From NCBI RefSeq assembly GCF_010548305.1, contig NZ_JAAGLV010000002.1:186001-250000 (forward strand): a stretch of 64,000 nucleotides of DNA. Reading direction: 5' to 3'. The number at the start of each line of letters is the position of its first letter. The stretch's first letter is position 1. The notes below the pieces were generated by a model. It was not told where the DNA came from. It saw nothing but the letters and a program-made list of their open reading frames with translations, and ran no database searches. The position numbers and the translations under genes were made by a program. This document shows positions 1 to 9,000 of this stretch, one piece after another. This stretch comes from Streptomyces sp. SID13031. Its GTDB lineage: Bacteria; Actinomycetota; Actinomycetes; Propionibacteriales; Kribbellaceae.

Positions 1-247
1 CTGTCAACGGCCCGCAGCCCCGCCCGTCGAGGCACTCCCGGGGAGGGAGTCGTTCACCCCGGGTGAGGCCGGGCCGGCTGATGCGCGGAATGCTCGGTGG
101 CGTGACAGAACAACCCGTACCGCGGTCACTGACCGGTACGCGCAGTACTCGCCACCCGAGCACCGCTGCTGCTGTCCAGGGGTGATCACAACCTGCGACC
201 AACGGATTAGACGATTCTCGGTCGGGCTGCTGCCAGACTCTGCGTCC

Positions 248-937
248 ATGACTGTCCAGCAACCACCCGAGACTCCGCAGATGGCGACCGTGAGCAAGGT
301 CGTCGCTGGTGCTATCAGCTCTGTTCCGGTCGCGGGCGGTGTCGTGGCTGCGTGGTTCCAGAACTATATGGAGGCCCCCTACAGCAAGCGCTTGGAGGAG
401 TGGCAGAAGGTCATCACGGAGGTCGTGAACGAGCTCGCGGACAAGTACAACACTCTGCCCGACGACCAGGTCCTGCTTGACGCGATGGTCAATGCCACGC
501 GGGCTGCCCAGGCGACGCATCAGAAGGAGAAGATCGCGGCGCTGAGGAATGCCATCGTCAACTCTGTCGCCCCTGAAGCGCCGGATGCCGACGAGCAGGC
601 CAGGTTCTTCCGGTTGGTCGACCAGTTCAGTGCGATCCACATCGTCGTCCTCAGGTTCTTGGACGAGCCCGAGGTGGCATTCAATCAGCTGGGACTCACG
701 TGGCCATCGGGTCCTCATGACTCCCATGCGCGTCTCGGCGAGCTGCTCGATCATGTGGTTGCGGATGGCGCCAGTCGGCACGATTGGCGCGACCTCGTGA
801 TAGATGACCTAGCCAGAGCGAGGGTCGTCCTCATGTTTAGCTCTGTGGACGACATTTGGGTCCGTCCTGAGATGTCTCAGTCCTTCGTGACGGAGCTCGG
901 TAGACGATTCTTACGTTTCGTGTCTGAGAACGAGTGA
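248..937 (+). CDS. Hypothetical protein, unknown family
   Basis: I do not recognise this 229-residue protein. It opens with a small-residue-rich, moderately hydrophobic stretch (about residues 12-37, including SVPVAGGVVAAWF) followed by a charged helical segment (KRLEEWQKVITEVVNELADK) and a C-terminal half rich in acidic and hydrophobic residues, suggesting an all-helical protein that may contact a membrane. There is no signal peptide with a cleavage site. I chose the ATG at 248; an in-frame ATG at 281 and a GTG at 182 are also possible, and no clear Shine-Dalgarno sequence precedes any of them. It stands alone between the window edge and a convergent NmrA gene, so context gives no role. Confidence 0.6.
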   Translation: MTVQQPPETPQMATVSKVVAGAISSVPVAGGVVAAWFQNYMEAPYSKRLEEWQKVITEVVNELADKYNTLPDDQVLLDAMVNATRAAQATHQKEKIAALRNAIVNSVAPEAPDADEQARFFRLVDQFSAIHIVVLRFLDEPEVAFNQLGLTWPSGPHDSHARLGELLDHVVADGASRHDWRDLVIDDLARARVVLMFSSVDDIWVRPEMSQSFVTELGRRFLRFVSENE

Positions 938-1103
938 GGGAAACGTCCATCGGACGGCTCTGCCAGCCAGTGACCGCATGGATCCTGCTCCGTCTGTGCT
1001 CCGTGGGACGTTGGCAGACGGTGGCTATTGATGCGAATTGGTCAGCGGCCTCGCCGGCGACTCGGGTGTTAATGCGAGCCGCCGGTCTCAGAACCGACGA
1101 TCG

Positions 1104-2084
1104 TCAGTTCACGGCTGCATTTACCTCGGATTGGTGCAACTTGAGCCAGGCCTCGAAGGACTGCAGGTCCGGGTTGAGTTCGCGGACCAGGTTCAGGTCG
1201 CGGTCGCCGGTGAAGCGGGTTGAGTCTTCGGCGTAGTACTGGAACATGTTGGCCATTTCGACGGCCATCGGGAAAGCGAAGCCGCGGAAGTCGTCCCAGG
1301 TGTGGGGTTGGTAGGTGACCTGCTCGCCCAGGGTGGTGCTGAGGGCTGCGGCGTATTCGTCGCCGGTCAGGTGGTCGCCGGCGATGCTGACGGTTTTGCC
1401 GACGAACTCGTCGCCGCGCTTGAAGATGCCGAGGGCGGTTTTGCCGATGTCCTCGGCTGCTATCCCGGACAGTGGCTGGTCGGCCATCGGGAGGGTCAGG
1501 ATGAGCTTGCCGTCTTCGCCGCGGACGGGGCCCATGCCCTGCTTGATCGCCTCGAAGTAGAAGGTGGTCTGCAGGAACGTCGTCGGTACGCCGTACTTGG
1601 TGAACAGCACGTTGGCCTCACCCTTGGCGTCGAAGTGCGGCACCTTGTACTTGCCGTCGTCGAGGCTCGGTACCCGGTCGGTCTCGCCGAAGTGGTCGCG
1701 GGTGTCTTCCAGGGTCGACCAGATCACGTGCGCGACGCCGGCCTCCTTGGCGGCCCGGGCGGCGTTGTCGGCCTGCTCGAGCTCCATCTCCGCACGCGTT
1801 CGGGCGGCCTCTTCCTCGGGGGTCCGCTCGACCCAGTAGTTCGTCACGACGAAGGCGCCGTGCGCACCTTCGAACGCCTTCCGCAGGCTCGACTCGTCGT
1901 CGAGGTCGGCCTCGACGACCTCGGCCCCGGCGGCCACCAGCGCCTTCGACTTCTCCGACTGCGCGTTCCGGGTCAGTGCCCGTACTGCGAACCGCTGCTC
2001 AGAGTCGGCCAGGATCGCCTGGACCAGCCCGCCGCCCTGCGAACCGGTTGCTCCGACCACGGCGATGAGCTTCTTGTCTGTCAT
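1104..2084 (-). CDS. NmrA/HSCARG-type NAD(P)-binding oxidoreductase or redox sensor
   Basis: A 326-residue atypical short-chain dehydrogenase of the NmrA family. The N-terminal Rossmann motif VVGATGSQGGG is at about residues 9-19, followed by the NADP-preferring RALTRN stretch; the family lacks the usual catalytic Tyr-x3-Lys and many members sense the NADP/NADPH ratio rather than catalyse. The start is supported by a GAGGGAGA ribosome-binding site just upstream of ATG. It is transcribed divergently from a MarR regulator and shares two identical operators with it, so it is very probably the regulated target of that MarR protein. A role in quinone, aldehyde or redox stress is inference from similar MarR-NmrA pairs. 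Confidence 0.9.
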   Translation of the reverse strand: MTDKKLIAVVGATGSQGGGLVQAILADSEQRFAVRALTRNAQSEKSKALVAAGAEVVEADLDDESSLRKAFEGAHGAFVVTNYWVERTPEEEAARTRAEMELEQADNAARAAKEAGVAHVIWSTLEDTRDHFGETDRVPSLDDGKYKVPHFDAKGEANVLFTKYGVPTTFLQTTFYFEAIKQGMGPVRGEDGKLILTLPMADQPLSGIAAEDIGKTALGIFKRGDEFVGKTVSIAGDHLTGDEYAAALSTTLGEQVTYQPHTWDDFRGFAFPMAVEMANMFQYYAEDSTRFTGDRDLNLVRELNPDLQSFEAWLKLHQSEVNAAVN

Positions 2085-2107
2085 CGAAATTCTCCCTCGA
2101 AGATTTG

Positions 2108-2123
2108 GGTTGATGTGTCAACC
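2108..2123. promoter_or_regulatory. MarR-type operator, copy 1
   Basis: Perfect 16-bp inverted repeat GGTTGA-TGTG-TCAACC. It sits at the expected transcription start of the NmrA gene, where bound repressor would block initiation. An identical copy begins exactly 37 bp further on. Confidence 0.75.
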
Positions 2124-2130
2124 TCTTTCG

Positions 2131-2158
2131 AGAATAGCTCGTTAGGTTGATGTGTCAA
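2131..2158 (-). promoter_or_regulatory. Promoter of the NmrA gene
   Basis: On the minus strand TTGACA (2158-2153) and TATTCT (2136-2131) are separated by 16 nt, a near-consensus housekeeping promoter. The -35 lies inside operator copy 2 and the start site falls beside operator copy 1. Confidence 0.65.
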
Positions 2159-2160
2159 CC
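2145..2160. promoter_or_regulatory. MarR-type operator, copy 2
   Basis: Second perfect copy of the 16-bp palindrome GGTTGA-TGTG-TCAACC. It contains the -35 hexamers of both divergent promoters, so one bound dimer could shut off both the NmrA and the MarR gene. Confidence 0.75.
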
Positions 2161-2174
2161 CCGTCCGCTAGGAT
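2147..2174 (+). promoter_or_regulatory. Promoter of the MarR gene (leaderless)
   Basis: TTGATG (2147-2152), a 16-nt spacer and TAGGAT (2169-2174); the start site is predicted at about 2182, the GTG start codon, implying leaderless mRNA. Confidence 0.6.
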
Positions 2175-2181
2175 GGTGCCT

Positions 2182-2673
2182 GTGGCGAACGAACCGTGGC
2201 TCGACGACGACGAGCAGAAGGCCTGGCGCAGCTATCTGCTGATGCGCCGGACGCTGGAGACGCACCTGGCCAGGCACCTGCAGCGGGAGTTCGGCCTGTC
2301 CGAATCCGACTTCGAGATCCTGGTCAACCTGTCCGAGTCCGAGACCGGCCGGATGCGGGCCTACGAGCTGGGGGAGGCGACCCAGTGGGAGAAGAGCCGG
2401 ATGTCGCACCACCTGACCCGGATGGAGAAGCGCGGGCTGATCCGCAAGGAGGCCTGTGAGGCCCGCTATCCGGAGATCGTGCTGACCGACGAGGGGCTGG
2501 CCGCGATCAAGGCCTGTGCGCCGGGGCATGCGGGCCGGGTCCGCGAGTTCTTCATCGACGTGCTCGGCAAGGACCGGGTGGCGGCGCTCGGCGAGGCCGC
2601 CGAAGACGTCGTCGAGGCGGTCGAGAAGCACCAGCGCACGGACTGCCCGCCGGAGGTCCGGGGCTGCGGCTGA
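2182..2673 (+). CDS. MarR-family transcriptional regulator
   Basis: A 163-residue winged-helix repressor of the usual MarR length. The helix-turn-helix and wing region runs about residues 55-100 (EATQWEKSRMSHHLTRMEKR, then GLIRKE), and the flanking helices would form the dimer. In-frame GTG 2152 and ATG 2173 lie inside the operator and -10 box respectively, so GTG 2182, exactly 8 nt after the -10, is the best start and gives a leaderless transcript. The gene faces away from the NmrA oxidoreductase, shares two palindromic operators with it and is probably autorepressed. The ligand is unknown; it may be an oxidant or phenolic as in other family members. Confidence 0.9.
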   Translation: MANEPWLDDDEQKAWRSYLLMRRTLETHLARHLQREFGLSESDFEILVNLSESETGRMRAYELGEATQWEKSRMSHHLTRMEKRGLIRKEACEARYPEIVLTDEGLAAIKACAPGHAGRVREFFIDVLGKDRVAALGEAAEDVVEAVEKHQRTDCPPEVRGCG

Positions 2674-2764
2674 GAGGGTTTCTCAGCTGAGTCTCAGCAG
2701 AACTTGACTCCGGCTTGAGGTTCTCTTGGCGTGCGCCTGAGGCCCCCGCCGCGAGGCTTGAGGC

Positions 2765-3076
2765 ATGGTCACCACAGCGATCGATCCTCACCCAGACCGC
2801 ACCCGCTGGCTGCGCAGGTCGGCAGCGGCCGCTATCGCCACCGTTGTCCTCGGGGTCACCGGGACCGGCCTGGCCGTCGGCATCCTCAGCGCGCGCCAGC
2901 CCGACACCTCCGGCGGCACCCAGGCGTCGAGCAGCGACGACTCAGGCAGCTCCAGCGACAGCGGCTCAGGCAGCTCGAGCGACAGCGGCTCAGGCAGTTC
3001 CAGCGACAGCGGCAGCAGCGGTCTTGGCTCGGCTCAGCAGGACGCGCCGACTCAAGGCGGGAGCAACGGCTCATGA
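2765..3076 (+). CDS. Small membrane protein with Ser/Asp/Gly repeat tail
   Basis: A 103-residue protein with a basic N-terminus (RTRWLRRS), one transmembrane segment at about residues 18-42 (AAAAIATVVLGVTGTGLAVG) and a low-complexity exported tail built on repeated SSDSGSGS units. Its stop codon overlaps the ATG of the ApbE gene (ATGA), so it is the first gene of the redox operon. Operons of this type often begin with an FMN-binding protein, but I see no S/T-G-A-S/T flavinylation motif, so it is not an obvious ApbE substrate. A flexible spacer or anchoring role at the cell surface is conceivable only as inference. Confidence 0.7.
   Translation: MVTTAIDPHPDRTRWLRRSAAAAIATVVLGVTGTGLAVGILSARQPDTSGGTQASSSDDSGSSSDSGSGSSSDSGSGSSSDSGSSGLGSAQQDAPTQGGSNGS
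2942..3013 (+). repeat. Three tandem 24-bp units inside a coding region
   Basis: Units at 2942-2965, 2966-2989 and 2990-3013 differ at only one to three positions and encode an 8-residue Ser/Gly/Asp repeat in the membrane protein. Near-identity at DNA level suggests recent slippage expansion and possible length variation between strains. Confidence 0.8.
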
Positions 3077-3981
3077 GCGCCTCGCGTACCTGGCAGGCCT
3101 GGAGCTGCACCGTTCGCCTGACGGTCGACGACCCCGTTGTACTCGGTGCGGCCGCGGGAGCTCTGAAAGCCCTGATGGATCGCGTAGACAAAGCAGCCAG
3201 CCGCTTCAGACCGGACTCGGAGCTGTCCGCGGTCAACACGCGAGCCGGCTCCATGGTCCCGGTGTCGCGCCTTCTGGTTGACCTGGTCGACGTCAGCCTC
3301 GTCGCTGCCTCCATGAGCGGCGGTGCCGTCGACCCGACCGTAGGAGCGGCGGTGGTCGCCGCCGGCTACGACGCCGACATCGAGACCGTACGAACCCGTC
3401 TACCCAAGCCCACTGGACCCGCAGCGCCCGCTCCTGGCTGGCAGCAGGTCAGGCTGAACCGCAAGGTGGCCATGGTCGGCATCCCAGAGGGCACCTCCCT
3501 AGACCTGGGCGCCACCGCCAAGGCCTGGACCGCAGACAGAGCGGCCCTGGTCCTCAGCAAGCGCCACGGCTGCGCAGTACTGGTCGAAATCGGTGGAGAC
3601 CTCCGTGCTGCCGGTACTCCGGCCGAACCCTGGGTCATCCAAGTAGCAGAACGCGAAGGCGAGCAGGGCGTCGCAGTAACCCTGGCCCACGGCGGCCTGA
3701 CCACCTCCACCCGTACAACGAGGATCTGGCTCACTCCAACTGGCCATGCTCACCACGTCATCGACCCGCGCACCGGACGCCCCGCAGACGGCCGCTGGCG
3801 AACAGCGTCGGTGTGGGCGCCGAGCGCAGTACGGGCGAACACCTTCAGTACTGCGCTCGTCGCCACCGGCGAAGCGGCACTCGGACGCCTGACCCTGGCC
3901 GGCCATCCGGCGCGACTGATCGCAGGCGACGGCGAGATCACTGAGCTGTCCGGCTGGCCATCGGCGAGCAGGGCCGCCTGA
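3073..3981 (+). CDS. apbE: ApbE-family FAD:protein FMN transferase
   Basis: A 302-residue ApbE-like enzyme, which covalently attaches FMN from FAD to Ser/Thr of partner flavoproteins. Family landmarks are visible: SRFRPDSELSAVN near the N-terminus, DLGATAKAWTADRA (about 150-163), VEIGGDLRAAG and HHVIDPRTGRP. In the final metal-binding motif the usual A-D-x-x-S-T-A reads RANTFSTA, with Asn in place of the Mg-ligating Asp; I believe this occurs in other actinobacterial members but cannot verify it. No lipoprotein signal is present, unlike many ApbE proteins, so it may act in the cytoplasm. It overlaps both neighbours by ATGA-type junctions, indicating co-translation. Confidence 0.88.
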   Translation: MSASRTWQAWSCTVRLTVDDPVVLGAAAGALKALMDRVDKAASRFRPDSELSAVNTRAGSMVPVSRLLVDLVDVSLVAASMSGGAVDPTVGAAVVAAGYDADIETVRTRLPKPTGPAAPAPGWQQVRLNRKVAMVGIPEGTSLDLGATAKAWTADRAALVLSKRHGCAVLVEIGGDLRAAGTPAEPWVIQVAEREGEQGVAVTLAHGGLTTSTRTTRIWLTPTGHAHHVIDPRTGRPADGRWRTASVWAPSAVRANTFSTALVATGEAALGRLTLAGHPARLIAGDGEITELSGWPSASRAA

Positions 3982-4529
3982 TGACGCTGTGGTACCTGGC
4001 CCGCGCGGCCGGTGTGATGGCGCTGATCTTCTTCACCCTGGCGGCATCGCTCGGCGCACTCGGCTCCGGCAGCCGGGGACCGGAGCGACGGTTCTGGCTG
4101 CAGTACGTCCACCGCTCGGCCGCTGTCACCGGCCTGGTGCTCCTACTGACGCACGTGGTCGCGGTGATCTCCGACGCCTATGTGGACATCGGCGTATCGG
4201 TCATCGTCTGGCCGTTCAGCTCTGGGTATCGGCCGTTCGCGATGGTCGTCGGGGTGCTCGCCTTCTACAGCCTGATCGTCGCTGCGCTCGTCGGAGCGGC
4301 GAGAGGCCGGCTGACGCGATCCGAAGCATTCACCAAACGCTGGCGCTCGATCCATGTCGCCGCCTCCGTCGGCTGGCTCCTGTCGATCGGCCACAGCCTG
4401 CTGGCCGGTACCGACCGGGGTACGCCCTGGATGCTCGCGATCACTCTCGCCTGCCTGGCTGCGGTCGGCGCATCCGTCGCCGTACGCCTCCGGAGCAGGA
4501 CCACAGTTCGCCTGGTGAGGACCTCATGA
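3981..4529 (+). CDS. Ferric-reductase-like transmembrane haem protein
   Basis: A 182-residue integral membrane protein with about five hydrophobic helices. Four histidines fall in two pairs, His44/His58 and His125/His138, spaced 14 and 13 residues apart as in bis-haem-b ferric reductase/cytochrome b-like domains, so it can probably move electrons across the membrane. It lacks the C-terminal FAD/NAD domain of NOX/FRE enzymes; that function could be supplied by the NuoF-like protein and ferredoxin encoded immediately downstream. The start overlaps the ApbE stop by one base and its own stop overlaps the next ATG. Confidence 0.85.
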   Translation: MTLWYLARAAGVMALIFFTLAASLGALGSGSRGPERRFWLQYVHRSAAVTGLVLLLTHVVAVISDAYVDIGVSVIVWPFSSGYRPFAMVVGVLAFYSLIVAALVGAARGRLTRSEAFTKRWRSIHVAASVGWLLSIGHSLLAGTDRGTPWMLAITLACLAAVGASVAVRLRSRTTVRLVRTS

Positions 4530-5737
4530 CGATCTTGCAAGAGACCCCGACGACGCTGCGAGCGATCGGACAGCCCCGGCTGCTCGCCGGGCTGGCCGAT
4601 GGTCGCGCTGACCTCCAGCGGCACCTCCAGGTGCATGGTCCGCTCCCGGAGCTCACCAGGGAGGCCTACAGCGAGCTGGCGACGGCCGTCGGGCTGAGAG
4701 GTCGAGGAGGTGCCGCCTTCCCGGTCGCACTGAAGCTCGCGGACCTCCCGGCCAGGGGTATCGAGGCAGTAGTCGTCAACGGCTCCGAGAGCGAGCCGGT
4801 CAGCCGCAAGGACCGGCTGCTCCTCACCATGGCGCCTCACCTAGTACTGGACGGCGCCACTGGGCTCGCCCGAGCGCTGCGTGCCCCTTTGGTGATGGTG
4901 GCTGTTCACGATGCGGCAGCCGCCGCTTCCGTTCGTGCCGCGCTACTAGAGCGTCAGGACGGAGTGGAGGTTCGGGTAGCCGATACACCCGGCCGCTTCG
5001 TCGCAGGTGAGGCCCGGGCTGTGTTGAGCGTGCTCGAAGGAGGCCCGTCGGTTCCACCAGGCAGGAAGGTACTGCCGACGAGGAAGGGCTACCACCGGCG
5101 GCCGACGTTCCTATCGAATGTCGAGACCTTCGCCCAGCTCGCGGTACTCGCCCGGCTGGGTGCCCATGAGTTCAGCAGCACAGGGCTGATCAGCGAGCCC
5201 GGTACCCAGCTACTGACGATCGCTGGCTCGGTAGAGCGCCCAGGAGTGGTCGAGACCCCGACCGGGACTCCGCTGGAGGCAGTACTACGTTTCGCCGGCG
5301 CATCGCCGGGGCCGGTCCTGGTCGGCGGGTACCACGGGAAGTGGCTGCCCACCGACATGAGCCGCCCGGAGACGTCCGGTGGCGCCGGCATCGTCCTGGC
5401 GCTCGGCTCCGACACCTGTCCGCTCGGCGAGGTCCATCGGGTCGCCCAGTGGCTGGCGAGTCAATCAGCCGGCCAATGCGGTCCCTGTGTCTTCGGCCTG
5501 GCGGCCCTGGTCGACGACTTCGGTCGCCTGGTCGACGGGGACCCGGCCGGCTGGCACGACGCACAACGGCACCTTGGCCTGGTACCGGGGCGGGGTGCCT
5601 GCGCCCACCCGGACGGGTCGGCCCGCTTCCTCGCCTCGGCGCTGGAAGTCTTCGACGACGACGTCCGCCAACACCTGGCTGGCGGCTGCGGCCGCGCAGT
5701 ACACGGTGTGCTGCCAGTTCCCGGAGGTACCTGGTGA
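4526..5737 (+). CDS. NuoF/SLBB-type NADH dehydrogenase-like flavoprotein
   Basis: A 403-residue relative of NuoF and RnfC. The FMN-binding loop GLRGRGGAAFP (about 56-66) and the nucleotide-binding stretch VVNGSESEPVSRKDR (about 82-96) precede an SLBB domain (about 230-290). The C-terminal cluster domain has Cys318 and Cys321 (QCGPC) and Cys359 (GACAHP), but the first Cys of the usual S-C-G-x-C-x-P-C motif is Ala315, leaving three obvious ligands. It probably oxidises NAD(P)H or exchanges electrons with the ferredoxin encoded next and feeds the haem membrane protein; direction of flow is unknown. It overlaps both neighbours. Confidence 0.85.
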   Translation: MTILQETPTTLRAIGQPRLLAGLADGRADLQRHLQVHGPLPELTREAYSELATAVGLRGRGGAAFPVALKLADLPARGIEAVVVNGSESEPVSRKDRLLLTMAPHLVLDGATGLARALRAPLVMVAVHDAAAAASVRAALLERQDGVEVRVADTPGRFVAGEARAVLSVLEGGPSVPPGRKVLPTRKGYHRRPTFLSNVETFAQLAVLARLGAHEFSSTGLISEPGTQLLTIAGSVERPGVVETPTGTPLEAVLRFAGASPGPVLVGGYHGKWLPTDMSRPETSGGAGIVLALGSDTCPLGEVHRVAQWLASQSAGQCGPCVFGLAALVDDFGRLVDGDPAGWHDAQRHLGLVPGRGACAHPDGSARFLASALEVFDDDVRQHLAGGCGRAVHGVLPVPGGTW

Positions 5738-5946
5738 AGAAGCTCGAGATCGACTGGACCCGCTGCGACGGCCACGGCCTGTGCGGGACGCTGCTGCCCA
5801 ACGACATCTGGCTCGACGAGTGGGGTTACCCGGTGCTCCGCGACCGCGAGATCACCCGCGGTGAACAGGCGAACGCGCGCCGCGCAGTACTGGCCTGCCC
5901 GGCGCTCGCACTCCGGCTGTCGGGGAGTGTTAAACGTGATTCGTAA
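5734..5946 (+). CDS. Small 3Fe-4S-type ferredoxin
   Basis: A 70-residue ferredoxin starting at GTG, which overlaps the preceding stop. Three cysteines fit the actinobacterial 3Fe-4S pattern: Cys11-x5-Cys17 (CDGHGLC) and Cys55-Pro56. Such proteins usually carry single electrons to cytochromes P450, but no P450 is nearby; the tight coupling to the NuoF-like flavoprotein suggests it is the electron partner of that module. The high aspartate/glutamate content is typical of a soluble carrier. Confidence 0.85.
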   Translation: MKKLEIDWTRCDGHGLCGTLLPNDIWLDEWGYPVLRDREITRGEQANARRAVLACPALALRLSGSVKRDS

Positions 5947-6070
5947 GGCACCGGAAAGGTCCGTCCCGCCATCACACCAGTGACCGAAGTGGACTAATCT
6001 CTGAGGAAGGCGCACAACGTCGTGCGCCCGGCGCAGAGCGCCGCTTTGTCACGCGTGGAGACGGTGGGGA

Positions 6071-9000
6071 ATGCAGAGCAAGCTGGACGTCCAGAAGGCG
6101 GATGTTCTCGCCAAGGCGGTGACCGCGGGATCGCACGGCAGTGAGGTCGATGCCGGCAAGTTGCGGACCTTCCTGGAGCGGTACTACCGATACGTCGCCG
6201 CGGAGGACGTGGCCGAGCGTCAGCCGACCGACTGTCTGGGCGCGGCCAAACACCACTACAAATCCGCGCTGTCCCGGCCGCAGGGCACCGCCAAGGTGCA
6301 GGTCTTCACCCCGACGGTGGAGGAGCACGGCTGGTCCGCGAACGGCCGGACCGTGGTCGAGATCGTGATCGACGACATGCCGTTCCTGGTCGACAGCGCC
6401 TCGATGGTGATCACCGACCACAACCTCGAGCTGCAGTTGCTGGTGCACCCGCAGTTCGTCGTCCGGCGGGACGTCACCGGCACCCTGCAGGAGGTGCTCG
6501 ACGACGCGGCCGCCGCGGACGAGCACGACCTGGTCCGGGAGAGCTGGATGCACCTGGAGGTCGAGCGGATCGCCGACCCCGCGGAGCACCGCGTGCTGGA
6601 GCAGGCCCTGCAGCGGGTGCTCGGCGACGTCCGCGAGGCCGTCGAGGACTGGCCGAAGATGCACGAGAAGGCCGTCTCGATCGCCGAGTCGCTGGACCCG
6701 GCCAAGCTGCCGGTCGGCGCGAACGAGGTGGAGGAGGCCAAGGAGCTGCTGGAGTGGCTCGCCGACGAGCACTTCACCTTCCTTGGCTACCGCGAGTACA
6801 GCTTCACCATGCGCGGCGAGCAGGGCATCCTGCGCGGCGTCCCGGGCACTGGCCTCGGCATCCTGCGGCCGGACCCGAAGCAGGACGATAACGCCGGGCT
6901 GCTGCCGCCGGAGGTGAGCGCCAAGGCGCGGGAGAAGAAGCTGCTGATCCTGACCAAGGCGAACTCGCGCTCGACGGTGCACCGCTCGTCGTACCTGGAC
7001 TATGTCGGCATCAAGCAGTTCGACGAGAACGGCGAGGCCGTCTCGGAGTACCGGTTCATCGGGCTGCTCTCCTCCACGGCGTACACCGAGAGCGTCATGC
7101 AGGTCCCGGTCCTGCGGCGCAAGGCGATCGAGCTGTTCAAGCAGACCGGCTTCGACCCGAACAGCCACAGCGGCAAGGGTCTGCTGGACGTGCTGGAGAC
7201 GTACCCGCGCGACGAGTTGCTGCAGGCTCCGGTGGAGGACCTGCTGCCGATCGTGCAGTCCGTGCTGCACCTGCAGGAGCGCCGCGCGGTCAAGCTGTTC
7301 GTCCGCCGCGACGTCTACAACCGGTACCTGTCCTGCCTCGTCTACCTGCCGCGTGACCGCTACACCACGGCGGTCCGGCTCAAGATGCAGCAGATCCTCA
7401 AGGACGCGATCGGCGCCGAGTCCGTCGACTACGCCGCCTACGTGACCGAGTCCGTACTCGCCCGGGTGCACTTCGTGGTCCGGATGAAGCAGGGCTCGAC
7501 CGTCGGGGAGTTCGACTCCGAGATCCTCGAGCAGAAGGTCGTCGAGGCGACCCGCGCCTGGCAGGACGACTTCAACGTCGCGCTGCACCAGAAGGGTGGC
7601 GATGGCGCTGTCACCAGGCTGGCCAGCCAGTACGCGACCGCGTTCCCCGAGGCGTACAAGGAAGACTTCGACGCCCGGGTCGCCGTCCGCGACGTGTCGA
7701 TCCTGGATGGCCTTCCCGCTCAGGACGGCCTGGCCATGTCGCTCTACAGCCCCATCGACGAGGAGTGGGCCGGCGAGCGCCGCTTCAAGGTCTACAGGAC
7801 CGGTACTGCGCTGTCGCTGTCGCAGGTGTTGCCACTGCTGACCCACATGGGCGTCGAGGTGATCGACGAGCGGCCGTACGAGATCCGCCGGCCCGCGGGG
7901 ACGGCGTACATCTATGACTTCGGGCTCCGGGCGCCTCAGGGCTCCGAGGAGAAGGAGGAGCTGCGTGCGCTCTTCTCCGACACCTTCCAAGCCGTCTGGG
8001 AAGGACGTGCGGAGAGCGACGCGCTCAACGCCCTGGTACTGCGGGGCAGCCTCAGCTGGCGTCAGGTGTCGATCCTGCGCGCGTACCAGCGGTACATCCG
8101 CCAGGGCGGTACGCCGTTCAGCCAGAGCTACATCGAGAACACCTTCCTCAACCATGTGGACGTGGCGAAGCTGCTCGTCCAGCTGTTCGAGACGAGCTTC
8201 GACCCGGCGCGCGGTGCTGCCGACGACTCCGACCGGGTCATCGCGGTCGAGTTGCTGGAGAAGGAGATCGTCGCCGCACTCGACACGGTGAAGAGCCTGG
8301 ACGAGGACCGGATCCTGCGCTCGTACCTGACCGTCATCAAGGCGACGCTGCGGACGAACTACTTCCTCCCGGCGACCGACGGCACGCCTCGGACGTACAT
8401 CTCGTTCAAGCTGGAGCCCAAGGCGATCCCCGAGCTGCCGCAGCCGCGGCCGGCGTACGAGATCTTCGTGTACTCGCCGCGGGTCGAGGGTGTGCACCTG
8501 CGCTTCGGCGCCGTCGCGCGCGGTGGGCTGCGCTGGTCGGACCGGCGTGAGGACTTCCGGACCGAGGTGCTCGGTCTGGTGAAGGCGCAGATGGTGAAGA
8601 ACTCGGTGATCGTGCCGGTGGGTGCGAAGGGCGGCTTCTACGCCAAGCAGCTGCCGGATCCGTCGGTCGACCGGGACGCTTGGCTGGCCGAGGGCATCGC
8701 GTCGTACAAGACCTTTATTTCGGGGCTGCTGGACATCACCGACAACATCGTTGCCGGTGACATCGTTCCCCCTGCTCAGGTGGTCCGGTACGACGGCGAC
8801 GACGCCTATCTGGTGGTTGCCGCGGACAAGGGAACGGCGACGTTCTCGGACATCGCGAACGGGGTCGCCAAGGAGTACGGATTCTGGCTGGGTGACGCGT
8901 TCGCCTCGGGTGGTTCGGTCGGTTACGACCACAAGGCGATGGGGATCACGGCGCGCGGTGCGTGGGAGTCGGTCAAGCGGCACTTCCGCGAGATGGGCCA

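Noticed and set aside
1..247. Possible gene end or promoter at the left edge
   Set aside because: Frames on both strands lack motifs; I see no convincing promoter before the ATG at 248.
934..1236. Short plus-strand frame after the first gene
   Set aside because: It runs into the antisense of the NmrA gene, has no ribosome-binding site and a poor codon pattern.
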